A stretch of 64,000 nt of DNA from Microbacterium gorillae (GCF_000826185.2 NZ_LN648875.1:1439853-1503852); one strand, 5' to 3'; numbered from the stretch's first letter, positions 54,174 through 63,785 are shown. Made by a program: numbers and translations. The notes: generated by a model from the sequence alone, not told the origin.

Positions 54174-54534
54174 CGAGAAGAAGCCGACGACGCGTCGCGA
54201 ACTGATGCGTCCGGCTCAGCTGCTGGGCCTGGCGTTCATCGCGGCCGTATTCGCGGGGGTCGTCACCGCGGTCTCCCTCGGTCTGTTCCAGGGCCGGGGA
54301 AACGCGAGTCAGAACGCGCAGACCGTGGCGCACGCGCTCATCGTCGGCGGCATCATGGCGGGCATCGTGTTCATCGTCGTACTGCTCGGCATCTCGATGC
54401 TGCTGCTGGCGATCAAGCCGGCCGACGTGACCAAGACCGTCGACCATCCGGTGCTCTACGACTCCGACCACAAGCACGACAAGCACGACAAGCACGACAA
54501 GCAGAACGGTGGGTCCGGCGCGTCAGCGCCGTGA
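54166..54534 (+). CDS. Small two-helix membrane protein with a His/Asp/Lys-rich tail
   Basis: A 122-aa protein. Two membrane helices (about 20-42 and 57-83) are followed by a polar tail HKHDKHDKHDK near residues 102-112. The repeat of HDK triplets could bind divalent metal ions or be a slippage product (AAGCACGAC repeated). The start overlaps the upstream gene. No family recognised. Confidence 0.75.
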   Translation: MTDEKKPTTRRELMRPAQLLGLAFIAAVFAGVVTAVSLGLFQGRGNASQNAQTVAHALIVGGIMAGIVFIVVLLGISMLLLAIKPADVTKTVDHPVLYDSDHKHDKHDKHDKQNGGSGASAP

Positions 54535-54551
54535 TCTGACACGCCGAATCA

Positions 54552-54585
54552 ACGGAGCCCCGCGGACGCGTCCGCGGGGCTCCGT
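54552..54585. terminator. Perfect 34-bp palindrome terminator
   Basis: ACGGAGCCCCGCGGACG followed directly by its reverse complement. It is very stable, though a tight loop of at least 4 nt must open at the centre. It separates the membrane-protein pair from the convergent PnuC-type transporter gene. Confidence 0.85.
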
Positions 54586-54593
54586 CGGTCAGC

Positions 54594-55283
54594 TCAGACG
54601 TTCTGAACGGCCGGGTCGCTCTCCCGCGATCGCCGAATGGTCTGCCGTGACCACACCACGAAGCCGATGAGGGTGAAGACGCCGTAGAACACGTACATCA
54701 GCCCGGTCGCGTAATAGCCGGCGCTGAACAGCAGCGGCACGCCGACGATGTCCACCGCCACCCAGATCAGCCAGAACTCCGTCCACCCCTTCGCCATGCC
54801 CCAGGTGGCCAGCAACGAGCCGACGAACGTCCAGGCGTCCGCCCACACCGGAGCGTAGGAACCGAGGGCGGCGAACAGCGGCGTGAGCGCGGCCGTCCCA
54901 CCGAACAGGACCACGATCAGCACGATGCGCGTCGGCCAGCTGGCCCAGCGCGGTTCCACCGCTGCGCCGGTCTGCTCCTTGGTCTGACGCCAGCGCACCC
55001 AGCCGTAGATCGACACCGCGATGAACATCACCTGTCGACCCGCCTGGCCGAGCAGATGCGGCAGAGACGAGCTCGGGTCGATGATCGTGCCGAGGAAGAC
55101 GCTCAGCAGCAGCAGGTTGCCGATGATGCCGACCGGCCATGCCCAGACCTTGCGCCGCATGCCGCCGAGGGCGGATGCCAGACCGAAGATGTTTCCGACC
55201 ACTTCTCGCACCTGCAACGTCTGACCGTTGCCGAGTTCGATGTGCGAATTGAAGATGTCGATGAGCCACCGCAGGATATCCAT
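54594..55283 (-). CDS. PnuC-family riboflavin transporter (PnuX/RibM type)
   Basis: A 229-aa membrane protein with about seven helices and PnuC-family text (ALGGMRRKVWAWPVGIIGNLLLL, ISIYGWVRWR-like, and a last helix near VLYVFYGVF). PnuC proteins carry nicotinamide riboside, but the FMN riboswitch upstream indicates the actinobacterial PnuX/RibM branch, which imports riboflavin. ATG 55283 starts the conserved part and follows GGGAGAG. Confidence 0.88.
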   Translation of the reverse strand: MDILRWLIDIFNSHIELGNGQTLQVREVVGNIFGLASALGGMRRKVWAWPVGIIGNLLLLSVFLGTIIDPSSSLPHLLGQAGRQVMFIAVSIYGWVRWRQTKEQTGAAVEPRWASWPTRIVLIVVLFGGTAALTPLFAALGSYAPVWADAWTFVGSLLATWGMAKGWTEFWLIWVAVDIVGVPLLFSAGYYATGLMYVFYGVFTLIGFVVWSRQTIRRSRESDPAVQNV

Positions 55284-55362
55284 GCTCTCCCTTTCCGTTT
55301 GCGGCGGCTCCGGGGGGAACATGGGGTGCGCTCATGCGTTTGCGAAAGCGTCACTCCACATC

Positions 55363-55486
55363 CGTGCTTCTCCCATCCAGACTTTGACTGTCGGTTCTGG
55401 AATTCCACCAGATCAACCTCGATCGCAAGGACCTCGGGTCGCGGACTATCACCGCCGGTTCGGACTTTCACCGACCCCGGAGCACG
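55363..55486 (-). ncRNA. FMN riboswitch (RFN element)
   Basis: On the minus strand it begins CGTGCTCCGGGG and pairs back to AGCACG at the end (P1). Inside are the conserved FMN-aptamer blocks GTGAAAGTCCGAACCGGCGG, ATAGTCCGCGA, GTGGAATTCCAGAACCGAC and GTCTGGATGGGAGAAG. It lies 80 nt before the PnuC-type gene. In this family FMN binding stops expression of the downstream transporter, so the gene is probably shut off when flavins are plentiful. Confidence 0.93.
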
Positions 55487-55598
55487 TTGTGTGTACAGGG
55501 ACATCATGGCACCACTTTTCGGATCCGCGAACACGAATGTCACTCAGCGGAACAACGGGATGGCTCTGACCAGGTGCGAGGGTGGGGCGACGGGAGCG

Positions 55599-56441
55599 TC
55601 AGAAGCGGGCGAGGGCCTCGGTGAGCATGCGCAGTCCCTGGGCCTCGAAGGGCTCGTCGCCCACCTGGTGCGCCCAGACGGCCGTGCCGACCGCCTCGTG
55701 CAGCTGCGCATAGCGCCACATCTCACCCTCGCGAGGATCGGAGCCGTATCCCGCCAGGAACGCCGCCTCGAGGTCCGGACGTTCACGCCACTGCTGTGCG
55801 GCGAGGCGAACGAAGTCCGTGGCGGCCGGACGGAACGCGAAGCGGCCGAAGTCGATCACCCGCACCCGGTCACCGTCGATCAGCCAGTTGCGCGGCTGCC
55901 AGTCCCCGTGCGTCGGCACCAGGGTCGCCGGCTCGGCACGGCGATTCGTGAGCAGGCGCCGCACCCGAGCCGCGTCGGCGGACGGGACCCGGTGCTCACC
56001 GGCGAGCCAGGCCAGCGCCTTCGCGTCGGCGGCGCGGTCGTACTCGGCGTCCACGCGTTCGGGCTGGTCGTGCAGGGCGTGCAGCAGCGCACCGGCCTGC
56101 CGGTGGACCTCCGGCGACAGCTCCGCCTCGGTCCCTTCGACGAGCACGCCCGGTTGGAAGTCGAACACCAGCACGTTGGCGTCCCGATCCGCGTGCCGCA
56201 GGCGGGCGGCCGCGTCCCGCGCGAGCAGGGGTCCGGTCGCCGACTCGTGCGCGGTGAGCTCTCGTCGGATGTGGTGGTTTCCCTGCCCGCCGGCCTTCAC
56301 CACGACCTCGCCTGCCGGCGTTCGAACGTGCAGCACGGTGGTGTCGATCCCGGGCCAGGACATGTCCGCGACGAGTTCCGCGTCCGGCAGCCACGACCGG
56401 ACGGCCTCGGCCTGCGCAGGGGAGAGGCGGGGCAGGGTCAT
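55599..56441 (-). CDS. Aminoglycoside phosphotransferase-family kinase
   Basis: A 280-aa APH-fold kinase. Catalytic Asp is in PTHGDWQPRNW and the metal-binding Asp in RVIDFGRFA. The N-terminal VVVKAGGQGNHHIRREL holds the ATP lysine. Substrate unknown; most chromosomal members phosphorylate metabolites or are uncharacterised, so antibiotic resistance should not be assumed. It is 65 bp downstream of purB in the same direction. Confidence 0.87.
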   Translation of the reverse strand: MTLPRLSPAQAEAVRSWLPDAELVADMSWPGIDTTVLHVRTPAGEVVVKAGGQGNHHIRRELTAHESATGPLLARDAAARLRHADRDANVLVFDFQPGVLVEGTEAELSPEVHRQAGALLHALHDQPERVDAEYDRAADAKALAWLAGEHRVPSADAARVRRLLTNRRAEPATLVPTHGDWQPRNWLIDGDRVRVIDFGRFAFRPAATDFVRLAAQQWRERPDLEAAFLAGYGSDPREGEMWRYAQLHEAVGTAVWAHQVGDEPFEAQGLRMLTEALARF

Positions 56442-56506
56442 GAGGTCCGACACTACCGGGAATGACGATGGGGACGAACCGGCCGGTCCGTCCCCATCGC
56501 CGTGAC

Positions 56507-57886
56507 TCAGATGCCGTGCGCGAGTGTCTCCGCGACGCCGGTGTAGGTCTGCGGGGTCAGCGCGAGCAGACGGGCCTTGGCCTCGTCGCCGATCTCCAGT
56601 CCCTGCACGAACGCGCGCATCTCCGCGGCGCCCACCTTGTGGCCGCGGGTCAGTTCCTTCAGCAGCGCGTACGGGTCCGAAATGGTGGACCGGCCCGCGA
56701 CGACCTCGGCGCGCACGACGGTCTGGATCGCCTCGCCGAGCACCTCCCAGTTGTGGTCCAGGTCCGCCAGGAGCACGTCGCGGCTGAGGGAGACCTCGCC
56801 GAGGCCGCGGCGGAGGTTGTCGATCGCGAGCATCGAGTGGCCGAATGCGACGCCGATGTTGCGCTGGGTGGACGAGTCGGTGAGGTCGCGCTGCATGCGG
56901 CTGGTGACCAGCGTGGTGGACAGCGAGTTCAGCAGCGCGCCGGAGATCTCGAGGTTCGCCTCGGCGTTCTCGAACCGGATCGGGTTGATCTTGTGCGGCA
57001 TGGTCGACGAGCCGGTGGCGCCCGCGACCGGAATCTGGGCGAAGTACGCCATCGAGATGTACGTCCACATGTCCGTGGCGAGGTTGTGCAGGATGCCGCC
57101 GGCGTGACGGACCTTGTCGTACAGCTCGACCTGCCAGTCGTGCGACTCGATCTGCGTGGTGATCAGGTTGAAGCCGAGCCCCAGACCCTCCACGAACTCG
57201 CGCGCGACGGTCGGCCAGTCCACGTCCGGGTCCGCCACCACGTGCGCGGACCAGGTGCCGGTCGCGCCGGAGAACTTGCCGAGGAACTCGTTCGCCTCGA
57301 CCTGGCGCGCGACGCGGTCCAGACGCCAGGCGAACACGCCGAGCTCCTTGCCCATGGTCGACGGCGTAGCCGGCTGACCGTGCGTGTGCGAGAGCATCGC
57401 CGCGTCGGCGTGCTCGTGCGCGAGCTCACGCAGACGCTCGATCACCGTCCGCAGGGCGGGCAGCCAGACATCCAGGGCGGCGCGCTTGACGACCAGGGCG
57501 TAGGAGAGCGAGTTGACGTCCTCACTCGTGCAGCCGAAGTGCGTGAGCTCCGCGATCGCGTCCAGACCCAGCTGGGAGAGGCGGTCCCGGACGAAGTACT
57601 CCACGGCCTTCACGTCGTGGCGGGTGACCGCCTCGCGCTCGCCGAGCCAGTCGATCTCAGCCTGGCCGAAGTCACGGTAGGCGCCGCGCAGCGCCTCCTT
57701 CTGCTCGTCCGACAGCGCCTGCGTGCCGAACAGACCGCGGTCGGTGAGGGCGATGATCCACTCCACCTCGACCTCGACGCGAGCGCGGTTCAGACCCGCT
57801 TCGGAGAGGAATTCGCCGAGATCTGCGACGGCGGCGCGGTAACGCCCATCGAGGGGGCTGAGCGGCTGAGGAGGCAGAGAGGTCAC
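56507..57886 (-). CDS. purB: Adenylosuccinate lyase
   Basis: A 459-aa lyase that cleaves adenylosuccinate and SAICAR in purine biosynthesis. The family signature is GSSTMPHKINPI, with the catalytic Ser in SST. The catalytic His region THGQPATPSTMGKEL is present. Length and the N-terminal LSPLDGRYRAAV match PurB of the 450-460-aa type. It begins a probable three-gene cluster with the APH-like gene. A 178-bp intergenic region separates it from the phosphatase gene upstream. Confidence 0.96.
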   Translation of the reverse strand: MTSLPPQPLSPLDGRYRAAVADLGEFLSEAGLNRARVEVEVEWIIALTDRGLFGTQALSDEQKEALRGAYRDFGQAEIDWLGEREAVTRHDVKAVEYFVRDRLSQLGLDAIAELTHFGCTSEDVNSLSYALVVKRAALDVWLPALRTVIERLRELAHEHADAAMLSHTHGQPATPSTMGKELGVFAWRLDRVARQVEANEFLGKFSGATGTWSAHVVADPDVDWPTVAREFVEGLGLGFNLITTQIESHDWQVELYDKVRHAGGILHNLATDMWTYISMAYFAQIPVAGATGSSTMPHKINPIRFENAEANLEISGALLNSLSTTLVTSRMQRDLTDSSTQRNIGVAFGHSMLAIDNLRRGLGEVSLSRDVLLADLDHNWEVLGEAIQTVVRAEVVAGRSTISDPYALLKELTRGHKVGAAEMRAFVQGLEIGDEAKARLLALTPQTYTGVAETLAHGI

Positions 57887-58064
57887 GGCTTACTCCAGAT
57901 CGTGTGCCAGGAATCGGTCGGAACACGCGCCAGAGCGCGGACGTCGACCCCTCGATCATACCGACCGGACGTCGCTGACCTTCGGCCGCGCAGGATGAGC
58001 GCCGGACTGACCGGCGACCGCATCCGGAGCCCGGTTCCGGCGAGTCAGTGCCGGACGCGGCCGC

Positions 58065-58571
58065 TCAGCGTCCGGAGCTGAGACCCGGGCGCACCTGCCG
58101 GAACAGGGCCGCCGTCGCGCTCTCGATCATGGTGAGCACCTCGTCGAACATCTCCGGACCGGCGTAGTAGGGGTCCGGGACGTCGGGGGTCCCGGCCGCC
58201 TGCGGGTCGAACGAGGTCAGCAGGACGACCGCGTCATGCTCCGCGGGGGTCGATGCCCAGTTCTGCAGGATGCGCTCATGGCTGCGATCCAGGGCCACGA
58301 TGAGGTCGCTGCGCTCGAAGTCCTCAGTGGTGAACTGCCGCGCGCGGTGGGAAGACCCGTCGTACCCGCGCCGGGCGAGGCTGTCCAGCGTCCGGCGGTC
58401 CGCGCGTTCACCCACGTGCCAGTCCCCGGTGCCCGCGCTGCGCGACGCGACGCGATCGCCGTATCCGGCCGCCGCGACCTGTGCGCGGAAGACGACATCG
58501 GCCATGGGTGAGCGACAGATGTTTCCGGTGCACACGAAGACGACGCGGAACGGGTCGTCACTCGTGGCCAT
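58065..58571 (-). CDS. Low-molecular-weight protein tyrosine phosphatase
   Basis: A 168-aa phosphatase. The P-loop is VCTGNICRSPMA (Cys near residue 14) and the general-acid Asp is in VPDPYYAGPEMF. ATG 58571 starts the conserved fold; a longer upstream frame is not supported. It removes phosphate from phosphotyrosine proteins and may affect envelope polysaccharide export, as homologues do. No kinase is adjacent. Confidence 0.92.
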   Translation of the reverse strand: MATSDDPFRVVFVCTGNICRSPMADVVFRAQVAAAGYGDRVASRSAGTGDWHVGERADRRTLDSLARRGYDGSSHRARQFTTEDFERSDLIVALDRSHERILQNWASTPAEHDAVVLLTSFDPQAAGTPDVPDPYYAGPEMFDEVLTMIESATAALFRQVRPGLSSGR

Positions 58572-58683
58572 GGGTCCATTCTGCACACTCGGGGCCGCTG
58601 TGGTTCCTCCCCAGCGGTGGTCGACGCGGTGAGACCGTCCTCTCCGACCTCTCGCCCCGCGGCGTCGGCGATGCCGGCGCACA

Positions 58684-58950
58684 GTGATGGACATGACGAC
58701 GACGATGGATGAGGCGATGGTGCGCGACGCGGCACATGCGGCGGCCTGGGCGGCGGAGCTTCTGGAGGGCGCGATGCGCAGTCTCGGCGGGCTGGCGGAC
58801 GCGACGGCCTGGCAGTCCCCGACGGCCCTGACGTTCGAGGGCCGGGCGTTCGACCTCGCGCGGTCCGCCGGTGCGGCCGCGCGCCAGGCGGGGGACTACG
58901 CACGCACTCTGACCGGTGCGATCGACCTCGTCGCGGAGGGGTGCGCCTGA
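58684..58950 (+). CDS. Small helical protein, WXG100-like
   Basis: An 88-aa Ala-rich helical protein with a central AWQSPTALTFEGRAFDLARSA segment. The W-containing turn between two helices resembles WXG100/ESX-type proteins, although the canonical W-x-G is absent (WQS). It overlaps the start of the next gene by 1 bp. GTG 58684, ATG 58687 and ATG 58693 are alternative starts. Function is inferred only from the fold and coupling. Confidence 0.6.
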   Translation: MMDMTTTMDEAMVRDAAHAAAWAAELLEGAMRSLGGLADATAWQSPTALTFEGRAFDLARSAGAAARQAGDYARTLTGAIDLVAEGCA

Positions 58951-60206
58951 TGGGCGAAGATCTCACGATCAGCTCCGGCGGGCGGCTGGCGGTCGACAGC
59001 GAGTCCATCCTGCTCGCCCATCAGCAGGCGCTCGCCTGCCGCGGGCAGGTCCGGCACGCGCGGAGCGAAGTCCACCGTGCGTTGGCCCAGGTGCGCGGCG
59101 TGTGCCTCATGGTGCGCCCGCTCGGGGGAGAGGAACTGGTGGCGCGGCTCGATCAGCTGGCCGAGCAGATCGACGCCACCGCGCGCGATCTGGCGACCGT
59201 CGCGGACATCTACGCGACCGTCGAACTGCGGCTCAGGATCGGCACCGCGGGTGCCGACGATGCCGCACTCCGCGCTGCGATGCATCGACTTGCTCAGAAG
59301 TATCCTCCGGGATTTCTGACCCTGGCCGCGACCACCGCGATGGGCGACCCGGGTCTGCCCGGCAACGCGTGGGAGCAGATTCCTCTGCTCGCCGGAGGGT
59401 TGGCGCTCGGCGCAGGCGTCGGCGGTGCCGTGCTGGCCATGCTGGGTGTCATCAACCGGCAGGGGCACCTTCCCACCGGTCCTGCGCTGGCCGGAGCGCT
59501 GCCCGGCGCGGCCGTCGCGGAGGTCTCCCGGACGAAAGTGACCGCGCCGTCCACGCTCGAGCAACTGCAGGTCCGCATCCCCGGGGGCGCAGGCGACGCG
59601 CGCGTGGTCGTGGAGCGGTACGAACGCCCGGGCCAGCGCCCCGCGTTCGTCGCGTACGTGTCCGGGACGGTGCTCGGCAGCGGCCCGCGGGAGGCGTTCA
59701 GCGGAGCCGCCGATGTCGATCTCTACGAGGGACGACCCACCGCGTCCTACGCGGGAACGCTGGAGGCGTTGCGCTCGGCCGGGATCAAGCCGGGCGACGA
59801 CCTGATCCTCGCGGGCTACTCCCAGGGCGCGATGGTCACCGAGAACATCGCTCAGGTCAGTCCGTACCACGTGGTCGGGGAGTACGCGATGGGTTCGCCG
59901 GTCGCCGCCGCGCTCGGCAAAGGGGTCGTGCACGTCATGGTGCAGCACTCCGATGACCTGGTTCCGCAGCTGCAGGGCCCCGGTCTCGCCGGTCAGAACG
60001 GCGGCCACGGCAGTGTGATCATCGAGCGCGCGGTGCCCGACTCATCGGGTATCGACACCCACCGGGCCGACCACTACACCGAGACGGCGGCGATGACCGA
60101 TGCGAGCCGGGATCCGCGCCTGGGCGAGATGAAACAGCAGCTGCGGGATCTCGGCGCGCTCGGTGAGGGCGTCGCGACCGCGTACAGCGTGCAGACCGAG
60201 CCGTGA
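58950..60206 (+). CDS. Serine-hydrolase domain protein with helical N-terminus, coupled to a WXG100-like gene
   Basis: A 418-aa protein. The first ~115 residues are helical, with Leu-rich heptads. A membrane-like Gly/Ala helix lies near 150-170 (LLAGGLALGAGVGGAVLAML). The C-terminal half has a lipase/cutinase-like elbow LILAGYSQGAM (Ser290). A plausible acid is in HSDDLVPQL and the His in THRADHYTE. Its start overlaps the stop of the helical gene, so they are probably co-expressed. The layout suggests a surface or secreted esterase or a polymorphic-toxin-like protein; this is inference. Confidence 0.72.
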   Translation: MGEDLTISSGGRLAVDSESILLAHQQALACRGQVRHARSEVHRALAQVRGVCLMVRPLGGEELVARLDQLAEQIDATARDLATVADIYATVELRLRIGTAGADDAALRAAMHRLAQKYPPGFLTLAATTAMGDPGLPGNAWEQIPLLAGGLALGAGVGGAVLAMLGVINRQGHLPTGPALAGALPGAAVAEVSRTKVTAPSTLEQLQVRIPGGAGDARVVVERYERPGQRPAFVAYVSGTVLGSGPREAFSGAADVDLYEGRPTASYAGTLEALRSAGIKPGDDLILAGYSQGAMVTENIAQVSPYHVVGEYAMGSPVAAALGKGVVHVMVQHSDDLVPQLQGPGLAGQNGGHGSVIIERAVPDSSGIDTHRADHYTETAAMTDASRDPRLGEMKQQLRDLGALGEGVATAYSVQTEP

Positions 60207-60211
60207 GCGAG

Positions 60212-60610
60212 TCAGCGCCGCGCCTTCTTGCGCTGCGGGCGCAGGATGATGCCGAAGATCCAGTTGATCACCGTGATCACGAGCGCGGCCACGACCCCCC
60301 ACCAGAAGTCGCCGATCGACAGACCCCAGCCCCAGAAACCGGTGATCCAGGCTGTGATGTACAGCAGCAGGCCGTTGATCAGCAGGCTGACGAGGCCGAG
60401 CGTGAGGATGTACAGCGGCAGTGCGATGATCTTGATCACCGTGCCGATGATCGTGTTGACCAGCGCGAAGACGGCGGCGATCGCGAGCAGCGTGATCACG
60501 AGCGGCACGCTGCCCTCGGCGTACGCGGTCACCTTCACCGTGAGCAGCGGGATGAGCGTCACGACCCAGATCGCGAACGCGTTGACGACGACACGGATGA
60601 TGAAACGCAT
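60212..60610 (-). CDS. Phage holin family 4-type membrane protein
   Basis: A 132-aa protein with four membrane helices and the Phage_holin_4_2 pattern (FALVNTIIGTVIKIIALPLYILTLGL, INGLLLYITAWITGF). These proteins are widespread chromosomal membrane proteins; true holin function is unproven here. The C-terminus is a short basic tail (RPQRKKARR). Confidence 0.87.
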   Translation of the reverse strand: MRFIIRVVVNAFAIWVVTLIPLLTVKVTAYAEGSVPLVITLLAIAAVFALVNTIIGTVIKIIALPLYILTLGLVSLLINGLLLYITAWITGFWGWGLSIGDFWWGVVAALVITVINWIFGIILRPQRKKARR

Positions 60611-60712
60611 GGTCCGATCAGTGTCCCACGCGGGCCGCCGCGGAAGCATCAGCCGAGCGGATGACGTGGGCACCCGAATGCGCGGTCCGGGTGGTGCGTC
60701 GGAGCCTGCGTG

Positions 60713-61354
60713 TCAGGTGCCGCGGAACGCCGTGACCATGTCGGCGAAGTCCGGGTGGTCCTGCGCGCGGTGATCGTGTCCCGGCAGGGTCCGGTGGTGC
60801 GCTCCGAGACCGACGAGACGTTCCGCGATCGCCTCGTACTCCGGGTTCCAGCCACCGGTGATGACGAGCGTCGGCACACGGCCGATCACGGCAGTGGGCA
60901 GATCGTGACCCCACGGGAGCGTACGGGCGGCGAACGCCCGGGCGGCGGGCTCCTCCTCCGCCCACCTGGCGGCTTCCAGCGGGCCGCCGAACATCAGCGG
61001 ACGCAGCACCTCCCAGTACCCGCGGATGTCACCGCCGGCGAGATGCCGGCGGGCTGCGGTGACGGTGTCGATGTGCTGGGCGACGGACGCGTCGTCCCGA
61101 GCGAGGTCGTAGAACGCCGGTTCCACGAGGACCAGCGCTGCGACCGGACGCCGGCCCGCGGCGAGCAGCGCCGGGACCGCCGTGTAGGAATGCGCGAAGA
61201 TCGTGGTGTCCGCGGTGAGGTGATCCGCGATCACGGTGGCCGCATCGGTCGCCGGTGCGGTCAGATCGATGGCTGCGACGGAGCCCGGTCCGGCGAGGCG
61301 ATGGGGCCAGGCCTGCTGCGGGTCGCGTCGTGCATTCGTGACGTAGACGTCCAT
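60713..61354 (-). CDS. Alpha/beta hydrolase
   Basis: A 213-aa small hydrolase. The nucleophile region reads IFAHSYTAVPALL with Ser63, an AHSY rather than GxSxG elbow. The acid lies near LVITGGWNPEYEAI and the His in LPGHDHRAQDHP. ATG 61354 starts the domain; the longer frame overlaps the divergent HisC promoter and is rejected. Substrate unknown. Confidence 0.8.
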   Translation of the reverse strand: MDVYVTNARRDPQQAWPHRLAGPGSVAAIDLTAPATDAATVIADHLTADTTIFAHSYTAVPALLAAGRRPVAALVLVEPAFYDLARDDASVAQHIDTVTAARRHLAGGDIRGYWEVLRPLMFGGPLEAARWAEEEPAARAFAARTLPWGHDLPTAVIGRVPTLVITGGWNPEYEAIAERLVGLGAHHRTLPGHDHRAQDHPDFADMVTAFRGT

Positions 61355-61425
61355 GACCCGAGGGTAGGGCCGGACGGGCCGGTGGACGGTGCCATCCGGC
61401 ACGACCCGGCCGTACAGTTGAGCCT

Positions 61426-62517
61426 GTGACCGACACCGCTCCCGCTCCCGTCCGCATCCGTCCGGAGATCGCCTCGCTGCCGCCATACAAGCAGGGCAAG
61501 CAGGCGGGTGCCGACGCGTTCAAGCTGTCGAGCAATGAGAACCCGTTCGACCCGCTGCCGTCGGTGGTTGAGGCGCTGCAGCGGGAGATCACGATCAACC
61601 GCTACCCGGACGCCACGGCCGCCCGACTGCGCGAGCGCATCGCGGAGCGGTTCGACACCACGCCGGACGGCGTGCACATCGCGTCCGGTTCCGTCGCGAT
61701 CATCGCGCAGCTGCTGCTCGCCGTGACCGCGCCCGGCGACGAGGTCGTCTACGCGTGGCGCTCCTTCGAGGCCTATCCGGGACTCGCGCTGGTCGCCGGT
61801 GCCCGCAGCGTGCAGGTGCCGTTGACCGCTGATTTCCGCCACGACCTGCCCGCGATGGCCGCGGCCGTCACCGACCGGACGCGCGCGATCATCCTCTGCA
61901 CCCCGAACAACCCGACCGGAGGCGTCCTCACGCGCGCCGAGGTCGAGGAGTTCCTGGCCGCCGTGCCGTCCGATGTCCTGGTGATCCTGGATGAGGCGTA
62001 CGCCGAGTTCGTCACGGTCCCGGACGCCGTGGACGGTCGCGCGCCGGGCTTCCTCGCCGCGCATCCGAACGTCGTCATGCTGCGCACGTTCTCCAAGGCC
62101 TACGGCCTCGCCGGACTCCGCGTCGGCTATGCGGTCGGACACCCGCGGATCCTCGACGCCGCGCGCTCCACCGCCATCCCCCTGTCGGTCACCGCGCAGG
62201 CCGAGTCCGCCGCGCTGGCGAGCCTCGACGCCGAGGACGAGCTGCTCGAGCGCGTCGGCCACCTCGTCGAGCGTCGTGGTCGCCTGGTCGCCGCCCTCCG
62301 CGAGACTGGGTGGACGATCCCGGACACCGAGGCCAATTTCGTCTGGCTGCCCGCCGGGGAGGCGACCCTCGCGGTCGCGCAGGTCTTCGAGGACGGCGGC
62401 GTGGTGGTCCGCCCGTTCGCCGGCGACGGCATTCGCATCTCCGTGGGCGAGGACGAGTCCCTCGACGTGGTGACCGCTCTGGCCGCCCGAGCCCTGCCGC
62501 TGCTCACCTCCGCCTGA
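61426..62517 (+). CDS. hisC: Histidinol-phosphate aminotransferase family enzyme
   Basis: A 363-aa PLP-dependent class I/II aminotransferase. The PLP lysine is in [17 protein letters not shown] (Lys232). [16 protein letters not shown] near the N-terminus and CTPNNPTG are classic HisC motifs. HisC-like enzymes can act in histidine or aromatic amino acid synthesis and the exact role is not decided by position: no his operon is adjacent. GTG 61426 follows TACAGT by 7 nt and is probably leaderless. Confidence 0.88.
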   Translation: MTDTAPAPVRIRPEIASLPPYKQGKQAGADAFKLSSNENPFDPLPSVVEALQREITINRYPDATAARLRERIAERFDTTPDGVHIASGSVAIIAQLLLAVTAPGDEVVYAWRSFEAYPGLALVAGARSVQVPLTADFRHDLPAMAAAVTDRTRAIILCTPNNPTGGVLTRAEVEEFLAAVPSDVLVILDEAYAEFVTVPDAVDGRAPGFLAAHPNVVMLRTFSKAYGLAGLRVGYAVGHPRILDAARSTAIPLSVTAQAESAALASLDAEDELLERVGHLVERRGRLVAALRETGWTIPDTEANFVWLPAGEATLAVAQVFEDGGVVVRPFAGDGIRISVGEDESLDVVTALAARALPLLTSA

Positions 62518-62618
62518 TTCCCCGGGGGGCACTCCGGGGGATACGTGGACGTGCAAGCACTTTCGCGGGCGTGCGAGTGATGCGGGATGGTGCATGCGGG
62601 CGACCGTAGGCTGACGGG

Positions 62619-63785
62619 GTGACTGACATCCTGGACCCGTCGGATCGGACGGGAGCAGTACCGGAGGACACCGCCGACCTGGTGCGGATCCTGAACACGG
62701 ACGGCACGCTGGCGCCCACCCCCGCGGGCGAGGCCTTCCTGTCGCTGATCGAAGCGCTGAGCGACTTCGACCTGGAGGAGTTCTATCGCGACATGGTGGT
62801 GAGCCGCGCCCTCGACGTGCAGGCCACCAACCTGCAGCGGCAGGGTCAGCTCGCCCTGTGGCCGCCCTCGTTCGGGCAGGAGGCCGCGCAGGTCGGGTCC
62901 GCGCACGCGGCCCGGGCGCAGGACCACCTGTTCCCGTCCTACCGTGAGCACATCGTCACGAAGATCCGCGGCGTGGACCCGGTGGACATCATCCGCCTGA
63001 TGCGGGGTCTCTCCCACGGCGGGTGGGATCCGACGGATCCGAAGAACGGCAACACGAACATCTACACGCTCGTGCTCGGCAGCCAGACCCTGCACGCCAC
63101 CGGTTTCGCGATGGGTCTGACCCTCGGCGGCCGTGCCGGAACCGGCGACCTCGAACGTGATGAGGCCGTCATCGTCTACTACGGCGATGGCGCTTCCAGC
63201 CAGGGCGACGTGCACGAGGCGATGGTGTTCGCCGCCAGTTACCGGACGCCGGAGGTCTTCTTCCTGCAGAACAACCAGTGGGCCATCTCGGTGCCGGTGC
63301 GGCGTCAGTCCCGGAGCCCGCTGTACCAGCGTGCCGCCGGCTATGGCATGCCCTCCTACCAGGTGGACGGCAACGACGTGCTGGCCAGCTTCGCCGTCAC
63401 GCGTCAGGCGCTGGACGAGGCGCGCGCCGGCGACGGTCCGCGCGCGATCGAGGCGGTCACCTACCGCCGCGGTGCGCACACCACGAGCGATGACCCCACG
63501 AAGTACCGCACCTCGGAAGAGGAAGAGGCGTGGGCCGAGCGCGATCCGATCACCCGGATGCGGGCGTTCCTTCAGGCTCGCGGGGCCTCGGAGGCGTTCT
63601 TCGAGGACGTCGAGGAGGAGGGCCGGAGCGTCGCCGACGACCTCCGCACCCGCACCACGCAGCTGGAGGCTCCGGACGCGCCGTCCATGTTCACCCACGT
63701 CTACACCGACGACCATCCGCTGATGGCGGAGCAGCGCCAGTGGCTCGCGGACTACGAGGCGAGCTTCGAGGAGGGCCGAGCATGA
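62619..63785 (+). CDS. 2-oxoacid dehydrogenase E1 subunit alpha (pyruvate/branched-chain)
   Basis: A 388-aa thiamine diphosphate enzyme subunit that decarboxylates a 2-oxoacid. The ThDP-binding motif is [14 protein letters not shown], ending near NNQWAISVP. The phosphorylation-loop-like region [15 protein letters not shown] is typical of the branched-chain/actinobacterial PDH E1 alpha. GTG 62619 follows TAGGCT by 6 nt, suggesting a leaderless mRNA. Its stop overlaps the E1 beta start by 4 bp. Confidence 0.9.
   Translation: MTDILDPSDRTGAVPEDTADLVRILNTDGTLAPTPAGEAFLSLIEALSDFDLEEFYRDMVVSRALDVQATNLQRQGQLALWPPSFGQEAAQVGSAHAARAQDHLFPSYREHIVTKIRGVDPVDIIRLMRGLSHGGWDPTDPKNGNTNIYTLVLGSQTLHATGFAMGLTLGGRAGTGDLERDEAVIVYYGDGASSQGDVHEAMVFAASYRTPEVFFLQNNQWAISVPVRRQSRSPLYQRAAGYGMPSYQVDGNDVLASFAVTRQALDEARAGDGPRAIEAVTYRRGAHTTSDDPTKYRTSEEEEAWAERDPITRMRAFLQARGASEAFFEDVEEEGRSVADDLRTRTTQLEAPDAPSMFTHVYTDDHPLMAEQRQWLADYEASFEEGRA

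Noticed and set aside
55599-56441. Antibiotic-resistance aminoglycoside kinase
   Set aside because: The fold is clear but no resistance-specific features are visible, so only family membership is claimed.
60212-60610. Prophage lysis cassette
   Set aside because: The holin-like protein stands alone with no endolysin or other phage genes; such proteins are common in chromosomes.
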